NCBI GenBank assembly: GCA_007129695.1
Contig: SKVA01000425.1
Location: forward strand, 1-8,782
DNA: 8,782 bases
DNA from: Spirochaetaceae bacterium
Lineage (GTDB): Bacteria > Spirochaetota > Spirochaetia > DSM-27196 > SLST01
Direction: 5' to 3'
Every line of letters starts with the position of its first letter. Within the stretch, counting starts at the first letter, position 1. Shown here piece by piece: positions 1 through 5,980 of the stretch. The notes beneath the pieces were generated by a model that was not told the origin of the DNA, searched no databases, and worked only from the letters and a program-made list of their open reading frames with translations. The translations under genes were made by a program, and so were the position numbers.

Positions 1-50
1 CCCACGCCGGCTCGGCGGGACCCCACGCCGGCTCGGCGGGGGCCACGCCG
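1..50 (-). repeat. 21-base in-frame tandem repeat encoding PAEPAWG
   Basis: Two copies of CCCACGCCGGCTCGGCGGG sit at 1-19 and 22-40, 21 bases apart, followed by a degenerate start of a third at 42-50. On the minus strand the unit encodes the heptad Pro-Ala-Glu-Pro-Ala-Trp-Gly in the linker of the probable FtsK. The array may continue beyond the left edge. The period is a multiple of three, so copy-number changes would keep the frame. Confidence 0.85.
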
Positions 51-739
51 TTCGAGTCGGTCGTATCTCCTGCATCACCCGAATGGCCAGGATCAGCGAC
101 CGGTTGGTCGCGCGTGAACGCGCCGCCGGTGAACAGAAGCGACAGCTCTTCGCGCGGCGGCTGCGGCAGATCGACGAGCGACGCAGGGATCGGGGTCGCT
201 TCGATCGCGACGGCCGGATCGCCGGCGTGGAGCGGCCGCGCCAGCGGCGACGCAAGAAGCGCGGTGATCCGACGCCCCCCCCCTGTGATCGGGGTCGGCC
301 GACGCAGCCAGAGCAGCCTGATCACGAAGCACTCGAGCGCGAAGAGCACGAGCGCGAGCGACGCGGCGGGTGCGCGACCGAATACGTCGACGAGCGACGA
401 GGTCAATGGCGACTCGGCGATCCGGGCATCCGCGATCAGGCGAACCGCGGTCGCGGCCGTGAAGAACGGGAGCATCGACGCGAGCAATACCCACAGCAAG
501 TCGCCACGATACCGGGACGAGCGTAGCATCAAACCCGCCGACAGAAGCACCGCGGGAACGTAGAGCGATGTTGCGTGGAAGCTCGACACGAGGAACCGGC
601 TCGGCAGGCGGACAAGTATCACGAGCAGGTTCTGGCTGTCTGGCATCACAAAAGAGAACGCAATCGACAGCGTGAGCAGGCTCGCGGCAATAAAAAAGAC
701 GACCGCAGCTACCTGCGGTGCAGTCGAACGATCGGTCAC
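1..739 (-). CDS. ftsK: Probable FtsK/SpoIIIE-type DNA translocase, N-terminal membrane part (cut by window edge)
   Basis: This frame stays open from a GTG at 739 to the left edge, about 246 codons. The GTG follows a strong Shine-Dalgarno. The product has four hydrophobic segments at about residues 9-31, 52-73, 81-102 and 125-145. A Pro/Ala-rich linker without hydrophobic segments follows from residue 146 on and contains a PAEPAWG tandem repeat. Four N-terminal helices followed by a Pro-rich linker is the layout of FtsK, the membrane-anchored hexameric ATPase that pumps chromosomal DNA through the division septum. The motor domain and gamma domain would lie outside the window, so no Walker motif can be seen and the call rests on architecture and context. 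It lies 56 bases downstream of the lytic transglycosylase on the same strand, probably co-transcribed. A G9 run encodes Gly153-155. Another polytopic membrane protein of unknown function remains possible. Confidence 0.55.
   Translation of the reverse strand, partial: MTDRSTAPQVAAVVFFIAASLLTLSIAFSFVMPDSQNLLVILVRLPSRFLVSSFHATSLYVPAVLLSAGLMLRSSRYRGDLLWVLLASMLPFFTAATAVRLIADARIAESPLTSSLVDVFGRAPAASLALVLFALECFVIRLLWLRRPTPITGGGRRITALLASPLARPLHAGDPAVAIEATPIPASLVDLPQPPREELSLLFTGGAFTRDQPVADPGHSGDAGDTTDSNGVAPAEPAWGPAEPAW
275..283. repeat. Nine-base C/G homopolymer inside the probable ftsK gene
   Basis: Nine consecutive C on the plus strand read as GGG GGG GGG on the minus strand, codons 153-155 of the membrane protein, just after its fourth helix. 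With nine bases the frame is open on both sides. A gain or loss of one base would cut the protein directly after the membrane anchor. Confidence 0.9.
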
Positions 740-750
740 GGCTCCTCCCC
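740..750 (-). promoter_or_regulatory. Strong ribosome binding site of the probable ftsK gene
   Basis: Read on the minus strand, the bases just before the GTG at 739 are GGGGAGGAGCC. GGAGG lies 4 bases from the start codon. This near-perfect Shine-Dalgarno decides the GTG start over later candidates and places the start just before the first membrane helix. Confidence 0.75.
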
Positions 751-795
751 TCTCATTCTCGGACGGATCGGGTCGGCGCTGAACCGGCGTCGGCG

Positions 796-3057
796 CTAAT
801 GCGCGAGCGCGAAGATCGCACCAACCGTGTCGGCGGGCGCGCGGTCACCGTAGAGATACCCGTAATAGGCGGCAGACACGACGACCTTGCGGACATGGTT
901 GTAGGTCTCTGGAAACGGGATGAGCTGATGAAACAGCAGCTCATCGGCGTGCGGTGCCGTGCGCTCCCATCTGCGCACATTGCCCTGTCCCGCGTTGTAC
1001 GCGGCGAGTGCGCGCGCGACCGTGCCGAACTGAGACGTGAGCATCGCAAGATAGCGCGCGCCGATCCGCACGCTGTCGGACGGGCTGGTCAGATCGTAGC
1101 CGTCGAGCCGCAACCGCGCGGCGATGTCGCTAGCAGTGGACGGCATCAGCTGGGCAAGGCCGATCGCGCCGGCGCTGCTCGACACCAGAGGATCAAAGAG
1201 ACTCTCCTCGCGAATCAGCGCGTACAGCACCCAGGGGTCGACCTGCTCGGCGGCGAGCGCCCGGTCAAACGCATCCGCAAACGCCCGCGGATACCGCATC
1301 CGCGCGATCTCGGCGGTGAACCGCCCCCCGGTCGCCGCAAACCAGTTCAACGCGGCGATACTCCGCGACACCTCGCCTCGCGCGGCCATCAGCGCGGACG
1401 CATCGACGCGCAGATCCCACGGAATTGCGGCCGCCGCGGTGCGTAGCTCGCGAGCGAGTCGATCGATCAGACCGTACCGCAGCCAGGTTCGAGCGAACAC
1501 GACCGCGTTGGCGGCCGGCTTGGCGGCCGGCTCGGCGGCCGGCTTGGCGGCCGGTGCTGCCCCGCCGTCACCGGCATCGGGTTGCGGCTGCTCCAGAGCC
1601 AGCGCGTCCACTCCATCGCGTCCAAGGAGCGTCGCGGCGACGAGCGCGGCGAACACATCGGCTCGCTGGTCCGCCGCGCGTTGCAGGTAGCGCGCGCGCA
1701 ACTGCTCTGCGGCGCCTGGCTGGAGAGCGAACTGGCCCGCGTCGATCGCGGCCGTCAGCGCAAGCGCGATCCGCGCGAGTACGTCGTCGGTCGCGAACGA
1801 CTCGAGGTGGTCGTACGCCATTCGTAGCGAGTTCCAGTCGTTGGCAATCACGAGTCGGTCGGCCAGGTCCAGAAAAAGAGCGGAAAAGCTCTCCGGCCTG
1901 TCGATTGTGGCGACGCTTTCGGGTAGCTGTCGGACGGCATTCGCCGGCGACATCCGAACGAGTGACGACAGCCGATACCATCGCAGCGACTGGTCGAATC
2001 GCGAGCCGCCGGCCTGGTCGAGCGCGGCGGACAGCACACGCACCGCTTCGGCGTGCGCACCGACGACGCGGTAGATCCGTCCGGCGTACTCCATCGTCTC
2101 GGTCGAGTCGTCTCCCGACAGCAGCGGAGCGAGCGATTCGAGCGCCGCGGCGACATCCCAGCGCGCTGCGGAGAGTCCGGAGCGAAACAGGTCGCTGCGC
2201 GCGGTGGACGACAACACCAGGTCCCGCAGTGCGTCGTCACCGGCGACGACGCGTCGTGCCGACTCGACGAAGCGATCGGCCGCGTCGCGCGCGCGCCCCT
2301 CTGCAAGGAGCTGCTTTGCCTCAAAGAACCGCAGCTCATCGGCGGTGAACGCCGCCCGGATCGTCTCCTGAGCGATCAGGAAAACCCAGAGTCGCGAGTG
2401 CATCGGGGTCGCATGGAAGTCGCGATAGAGCGCGCGAAACGGCTCGACCCAGCCATCAGCGATCGCGCTCTCGGCGAACAGCGCCGCGCTGACCGCGCGC
2501 TGCAATGACAGTTCCTGCCGCACCGGCGAGCCGGCGGGCAGGCCGGCTATCGCGTCGGAGGCCTCGTCGGTGAGCCGCAGCACGTCGGCGTACCGCTGCG
2601 TACGATAGTAGTGTTCGGACAGCAGAAGCAGCGCCGGCGGGTCATCCGGGTATAGCGCGATCGCCTCGCGCGCGAGCGCGGCAAACTCGTCGGAGTCGAC
2701 CGGAATCGTATCGAGCGACACGAGCGCGTTCAGCGCGGCACGCCGGAACGGCTCGGGCGAAGTCTCCCACGCGAGCCTGAGCAGCCGCGCGCCGGCTGCG
2801 GTGCGTCCGGTTTCTACCAGAAGCGTACCGAGCGCGAACGCCGCATCGTCGCCAAGCAGCAGCGCATCGCGGATGTCGTCGTCGGGAATGCGATCAAGCG
2901 CCGACCGGTCACCCTCAGCAAGACGTGCCATAAACTCGTCGGCCGGAAGCCCCCAGACACGACTCGGTGAGACCGGCGCGGCGCAGCCTATCGTCGCGGA
3001 GAACAGAGCAAGAAGGATGTAGATGACACGCGAGGACGCAGAGACCCGGAGAAGCAA
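796..3057 (-). CDS. Slt-type soluble lytic murein transglycosylase, lipoprotein, helical-repeat N-terminal region
   Basis: Cleaves the glycan strands of peptidoglycan, leaving 1,6-anhydro-muramic ends, from the periplasmic side. The C-terminal domain (about residues 589-745 of 753) shows the Slt family GH23 motifs in order: a YP-x-AF entry, IREES with probable catalytic Glu618, GAIGLAQLMPSTA at 630-642, AAYNAGQGNV at 685-694 and PFPETYNHVRKV at 714-725. Residues 30-580 are helical and repeat-like, as in the superhelical U-domain of Slt70, but the protein is about 100 residues longer than the E. coli enzyme. The extra length includes an Ala/Pro/Lys linker near residues 500-516. The N-terminus is hydrophobic and ends at TIGC25, a loose lipobox, so a lipid anchor is likely. 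The start is TTG, preceded by GAGGG only 2 bases away, and no later start would keep the signal peptide. It begins 5 bases after the upstream gene's stop, so it is surely co-transcribed. Confidence 0.93.
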   Translation of the reverse strand: MLLRVSASSRVIYILLALFSATIGCAAPVSPSRVWGLPADEFMARLAEGDRSALDRIPDDDIRDALLLGDDAAFALGTLLVETGRTAAGARLLRLAWETSPEPFRRAALNALVSLDTIPVDSDEFAALAREAIALYPDDPPALLLLSEHYYRTQRYADVLRLTDEASDAIAGLPAGSPVRQELSLQRAVSAALFAESAIADGWVEPFRALYRDFHATPMHSRLWVFLIAQETIRAAFTADELRFFEAKQLLAEGRARDAADRFVESARRVVAGDDALRDLVLSSTARSDLFRSGLSAARWDVAAALESLAPLLSGDDSTETMEYAGRIYRVVGAHAEAVRVLSAALDQAGGSRFDQSLRWYRLSSLVRMSPANAVRQLPESVATIDRPESFSALFLDLADRLVIANDWNSLRMAYDHLESFATDDVLARIALALTAAIDAGQFALQPGAAEQLRARYLQRAADQRADVFAALVAATLLGRDGVDALALEQPQPDAGDGGAAPAAKPAAEPAAKPAANAVVFARTWLRYGLIDRLARELRTAAAAIPWDLRVDASALMAARGEVSRSIAALNWFAATGGRFTAEIARMRYPRAFADAFDRALAAEQVDPWVLYALIREESLFDPLVSSSAGAIGLAQLMPSTASDIAARLRLDGYDLTSPSDSVRIGARYLAMLTSQFGTVARALAAYNAGQGNVRRWERTAPHADELLFHQLIPFPETYNHVRKVVVSAAYYGYLYGDRAPADTVGAIFALAH
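1511..1558 (-). repeat. 12-base in-frame tandem repeat encoding a PAAK/PAAE linker
   Basis: Four tandem copies of a 12-base unit (GCGGCCGGCTTG with small variations) start at 1511, 1523, 1535 and 1547. On the minus strand they encode Pro-Ala-Ala-Lys/Glu at about residues 500-516 of the lytic transglycosylase. This looks like a flexible linker between the helical-repeat region and the part leading to the catalytic domain. Shared core bases with the 21-base repeat at the left edge reflect the same Pro-Ala-Glu codons. Confidence 0.85.
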
Positions 3058-3062
3058 AACCC

Positions 3063-4532
3063 TCAGCCGTCCTTTTTCAGCGGACGCAACCAGAGCGGCA
3101 TCATCGTCGCGACCGCGCGCAACCCGCCAGAGACGCCGCGTAGCGGCGGTGCGGGCGGGCCTTCCAGAAGCCGGAAGACCAGATACGCAAGGACGCCGAG
3201 CGCGGCCAGCGCCAGGATCAGGTAGCCGGCGAAGATGACCCCGTTCGAGCGGCGGGCAGCGAGCGGCTCGTCTTCGGCAGGCGATTCGTCGCCGGAGAAT
3301 GACTCGTCGCCGCGGGGCGGCGCGGCATCGAGCCGGTTGAACTCCTCAGGGCTGAGCTCATCGGCGGCTGCAATGACCGCCGGGTCTTCGGCGTCCTCGT
3401 CGAATGAGAAGTCCTCGTCACCAAGGTCGGCGATCTCTTCGGTCGCCTCCTCGTCGTCGAACACGCTCTGCTGCGACGCGTCAGACTCTTCCTCGGTCAA
3501 CTCGCTGATCGAAAAGTCGTCGTCGGTCGCAAACGGATCGTCCGACGATGCATCGTCGGCGGCCGCACCCGGAGACGGCTCGTCGTCGAGCGAGAAGGAG
3601 TCGTCAAAACCAAAGTCGTCGTCGGAGAACCCCTCAATCGACGATTCGCTGCTCGGCTGCGGTTCGTCTTCGGGCTCCTCGGCATCGTCGAGCGTACCGA
3701 GCGTATCGCCATCGGAACCGTCCTCGTCGAGCGTCAACGAATCGAGCTCGTCATCCGTATCGTCGAGGAGCGCGTCGAGCGTCTCATCATCCTCACCGGC
3801 AAGGAGGTCGAGCTCGTCTTCGACCTGGTCATCGGCCGCATCGATCGACAGGTCGTCGATCGACCGGTCGTCGACCGGCGCGTCGTCATCGGCGGTCGTG
3901 ACCGAATCGGAGGTCGCCGCCTCGAACACGTTCTCATCGTCGACGTCTTCGAAGAGGAGGTCGTCGTCCTCTGCGAACGACGCAAACGGGTCATCGTCCG
4001 GCTGTTCGTCACCCGATGCTACGCCGTCGCCGGGCTGCGGGAGCGGATCGAACGACAGGTCGTCGAGCGACAGATCGTCTGAGTCGATGTCGCCTTCAAG
4101 CCCTTCCAGGTTCGACGGATCGCCGATTTCGCCGTCGGGGAACTCCAGATCGCTGTCGGGGAGGTCAAAGTCGGCGTCGGTCATCTGCTCGTCGGAGCCG
4201 AGTTGCTCCAGGCTGATCGAAAGCGACTCGTACGCACCGGAGGAGTCGTCGGTCGCAGTCGCGTTGAGGTTGCCGTCATCGTCGACACCAAGGAGAACCG
4301 TCACGTCGGGCTGCCCCGCCGGGGCCTCCCCTATGTTCTGGATCATCAGGCTGCCGACGTACTGTGGGTCGGCGAGCGATTCATCCGACGCACGGAAGAG
4401 CTCGACCTGAAGGTTTGTCTGTCCGTCTCGAACCGTCGTAACGACCAGCCGGCGTCTCGACTTGTTCGCGGTGCTGAGAATGGGCACGAACGTGCCATCT
4501 GCGACCTGGATCGCGATCACCGAGTTTTCCAC
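3063..4532 (-). CDS. Hsp70 substrate-binding-beta-like domain protein with acidic linker and C-terminal membrane segment
   Basis: 489 codons from a GTG with a strong Shine-Dalgarno. Residues about 14-110 resemble the beta-sandwich substrate-binding domain of DnaK/Hsp70: a VP-I segment at 16-18, a RDGQTNLQVELF strand (35-46, compare DnaK DNQT-x-V-x-I-x-V), VGSLMIQNIGEAPAG (59-73, compare LG-x-F-x-L-x-GI-x-PAP-x-G) and VTVLLGVDDDGNLNATATD (77-95, compare the I-x-V-x-F-x-ID-x-DG-x-L-x-V-x-A-x-D strand pair). No Hsp70 ATPase domain and no helical lid are present. Residues about 113-426 are Asp/Glu/Ser-rich and presumably disordered. One transmembrane helix lies at about 432-453, followed by a basic tail of about 35 residues. 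With no signal peptide, the N-terminal part should be cytoplasmic. Its place as first gene before the transglycosylase and probable FtsK suggests an envelope or division role, an inference only. The domain match is by eye and the cellular function is unknown. Confidence 0.8.
   Translation of the reverse strand: MENSVIAIQVADGTFVPILSTANKSRRRLVVTTVRDGQTNLQVELFRASDESLADPQYVGSLMIQNIGEAPAGQPDVTVLLGVDDDGNLNATATDDSSGAYESLSISLEQLGSDEQMTDADFDLPDSDLEFPDGEIGDPSNLEGLEGDIDSDDLSLDDLSFDPLPQPGDGVASGDEQPDDDPFASFAEDDDLLFEDVDDENVFEAATSDSVTTADDDAPVDDRSIDDLSIDAADDQVEDELDLLAGEDDETLDALLDDTDDELDSLTLDEDGSDGDTLGTLDDAEEPEDEPQPSSESSIEGFSDDDFGFDDSFSLDDEPSPGAAADDASSDDPFATDDDFSISELTEEESDASQQSVFDDEEATEEIADLGDEDFSFDEDAEDPAVIAAADELSPEEFNRLDAAPPRGDESFSGDESPAEDEPLAARRSNGVIFAGYLILALAALGVLAYLVFRLLEGPPAPPLRGVSGGLRAVATMMPLWLRPLKKDG
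3247..4197 (-). other. Acidic, nearly cation-free linker with repeated DD-(L/F)-S-(L/I/F)-D motif
   Basis: Residues about 113-429 of the Hsp70-SBD-like protein. Between residues 48 and 399 the only positively charged residue is Arg223, and there is no Lys between Lys24 and Lys487. A short motif recurs: DDLSLDDLSFD (152-162), DDRSIDDLSID (221-231), DDSFSLDD (310-317), DDDFSIS (337-343) and DEDFSFDED (372-380), with looser copies such as DDPFASF and DDPFATDDD. Spaced hydrophobic-Ser-hydrophobic cores in an acidic background suggest repeated docking sites rather than plain low complexity. Confidence 0.75.
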
Positions 4533-4537
4533 GCTGG

Positions 4538-4544
4538 TCCTCCC
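4538..4544 (-). promoter_or_regulatory. Strong ribosome binding site of the Hsp70-SBD-like gene
   Basis: Minus-strand GGGAGGA lies 5 bases before the GTG at 4532. It fixes this GTG as the start. Within the proposed transcript (start near 4550) it fills most of an 18-base leader. Confidence 0.75.
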
Positions 4545-4556
4545 GCCCTTATTCTT

Positions 4557-4565
4557 ATCATATCA
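4557..4565 (-). promoter_or_regulatory. Extended -10 promoter for the minus-strand operon
   Basis: Read on the minus strand, TGA-TATGAT occupies 4565-4557: a TG-n extension plus a five-of-six match to TATAAT. The predicted transcript start is near 4550, giving a leader of about 18 bases that holds the Shine-Dalgarno. The -35 position (about 4580-4585, AATGCA) is poor, as is common for extended -10 promoters. It would drive the Hsp70-SBD-like gene, the transglycosylase and the probable ftsK. Prediction by eye. Confidence 0.5.
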
Positions 4566-4607
4566 CATCGGGGCTCTTTTGCATTATCGGCGGCGACCTG
4601 GCATCGC

Positions 4608-4636
4608 TTGACACGCCCGGACGCGCACAGAACAAT
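4608..4636 (+). promoter_or_regulatory. Sigma-70-type promoter of the TPR gene, start predicted on its GTG
   Basis: A perfect -35 hexamer TTGACA at 4608-4613, a 17-base spacer and a four-of-six -10 hexamer AACAAT at 4631-4636. Standard spacing puts +1 at 4643, the first base of the GTG start codon. No Shine-Dalgarno lies before this GTG, which agrees with a leaderless message. Together with the minus-strand extended -10 it makes the 4533-4642 gap a divergent promoter region with predicted starts 93 bases apart. Confidence 0.5.
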
Positions 4637-4642
4637 GAGCCG

Positions 4643-5980
4643 GTGAGTCCAACGGTGATTACAGGCCTGCTCGCGGTCGGCGTGACGATCCTGCTCGCGG
4701 TCGTCTTCGCAGTGTCGCGACGATCGCGCTCGGGGCGAACTCCGCGCACGAAGGACCGAAAGGCACTGGTGGCGGCCGCGAACCGGGCGCTCGCTCAGAA
4801 TCCAAAGGATGCCAACGCATTGAGCGTGCTCGCCGACGTCTACTACTGCGACCAGGAGTGGGAGAAGGCGGCGCGGACCTATGCGCTGCTTACCGGACTG
4901 GTCGCGACGAATCCCGATCTGGACGAACACCTGATCAACGTACGCCACGGCCTGTCGAGCGTTCAGATCAACGACCTTGAGAACGCGTACAAGAGCCTCA
5001 CGCTCGCCCGGCAAGGCCACGAGGACGAGTTCGAAATCAACTTCAACCTCGGTCAGATTGAGGTGCGGCGGCGCAACTACGAACGCGCGGTCGGCCTGCT
5101 GCGCGCGGCGTACGACAAGCGACCCGACCACGCAGGCACGGCGCGCTACCTTGGCCAGGCGTACTACCGCATCAAGCGACCGAAGGAGGCGATCTCACTC
5201 CTTCGCCGGGTCGCCGAATCGCAACCCGACGACAAGGAGAGCATCTTCATGCTCGGGCAGGCGTACTACGAGGCCGGCCAGAGCGACCAGGCGATTCGGG
5301 TGTTCACGCACCTGCGCGCGGATCCGGCGTTCGGACCCAAGTCGGCGCTGATGGCGGGATCGCTCCACCTGAAGGCGCGAAACTACGACGCCGCCGAGAT
5401 GGACTTCAAGATCGGACTGAAGCACCCGGGGATTCCCCCAGAGGTCCTGCTCGAACTCAAATACCGGCTCGCCGCGACCCACAGCCGCCGCCAGAATGTA
5501 GAAGAAGCGCTGCGCGAGCTCGAAGAGATCGCGCGGATCAACCCGCAGTACAAGGACGTGTCGGCTCAGCTCGCGCACACGCGCGAACTCGCCGGCAATC
5601 GGCACCTGCAAACCTTCCTGATCGCGCCCACCTCCGAGTTCATCGGGCTATGCCGCCGGATCGTTACGAACTACTTCGCGCGATCGAACGTGAAGATCAC
5701 CGACATCTCGTCGAACCGGAACGAGTACGTCGACATCCTTGCCGAAGTGAGCACCACGAAGTGGGAGGACACCGTGCTGTTCCGCTTCGTGCGCAGCAAC
5801 AGCGCGGTCGGTGAGCTCGTGCTGCGCGATCTCTACTCGCGGACGAAGGAGGTGCACGCCGGACGCGGCCTCTGTATCTGCGCGGGCAACTACTCTGAGG
5901 GCGCGACCGCCTTCGTCGAGGCACGCCTGATCGATCTGATCGACAAGGAAGGACTCGACAAGCTGCTCAAGCGGGTCTGA
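4643..5980 (+). CDS. Membrane-anchored TPR protein with degenerate Mrr-like C-terminal domain
   Basis: 445 residues. One N-terminal transmembrane helix (about 5-24) is followed by RRSRSGR, so by the positive-inside rule the rest faces the cytoplasm. Residues about 40-315 hold tandem TPR-type helical pairs, for example LADVYYCDQEWEKAARTYALL near 63-83 and LGQAYYRIKRPKEAISLLRR and LGQAYYEAGQSDQAIRVF farther on, a protein-docking scaffold. Residues about 327-445 resemble the Mrr-like restriction-endonuclease fold: TSEFIGLCRRIV, then YVDILAE with Asp364, VLFRFVR (380-384 region), SAVGE, DLYSRTKE, GRGLCICAGNYS and LIDLIDKEGLDKLL at 429-442. Where active Mrr domains have Gln-x-Lys, this protein has Arg381-Phe-Val383, so nuclease activity is unlikely. 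The start is GTG4643, without Shine-Dalgarno. The gene is divergent from the acidic membrane protein and its end overlaps rsmG by 14 bases. Role unknown; similar TPR proteins are, as I recall, common in spirochaetes. Confidence 0.85.
   Translation: MSPTVITGLLAVGVTILLAVVFAVSRRSRSGRTPRTKDRKALVAAANRALAQNPKDANALSVLADVYYCDQEWEKAARTYALLTGLVATNPDLDEHLINVRHGLSSVQINDLENAYKSLTLARQGHEDEFEINFNLGQIEVRRRNYERAVGLLRAAYDKRPDHAGTARYLGQAYYRIKRPKEAISLLRRVAESQPDDKESIFMLGQAYYEAGQSDQAIRVFTHLRADPAFGPKSALMAGSLHLKARNYDAAEMDFKIGLKHPGIPPEVLLELKYRLAATHSRRQNVEEALRELEEIARINPQYKDVSAQLAHTRELAGNRHLQTFLIAPTSEFIGLCRRIVTNYFARSNVKITDISSNRNEYVDILAEVSTTKWEDTVLFRFVRSNSAVGELVLRDLYSRTKEVHAGRGLCICAGNYSEGATAFVEARLIDLIDKEGLDKLLKRV

Noticed and set aside
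93..494. Minus-strand open frame of 133 codons rich in Arg and Ala
   Set aside because: It is out of frame with the four-helix membrane protein starting at 739, which has a strong Shine-Dalgarno, hydrophobic segments and an open frame over the whole region.
1425..2348. Plus-strand open frames opposite the lytic transglycosylase
   Set aside because: Arg-rich composition without motifs; they are shadows of the clear Slt-type gene on the other strand.
3235..4410. Long plus-strand open frame encoding a very Ser-rich protein
   Set aside because: It is the antisense of the Asp/Glu-rich linker: GAC/GAT and GAG codons read backwards give TCG/TCC/TCT-type serine codons. The minus-strand gene has a Shine-Dalgarno, a promoter and recognisable domains.
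4556..4561. Plus-strand TATCAT as an alternative -10 for the TPR gene
   Set aside because: It is the near-palindromic partner of the minus-strand TATGAT and would leave a long leader without a Shine-Dalgarno at the GTG; the TTGACA-AACAAT pair fits better.
4635..4646. Tiny upstream frame ATG-AGC-CGG-TGA overlapping the TPR start
   Set aside because: No Shine-Dalgarno precedes it, and part of its ATG lies in the proposed -10 hexamer, so it would not be in the transcript.
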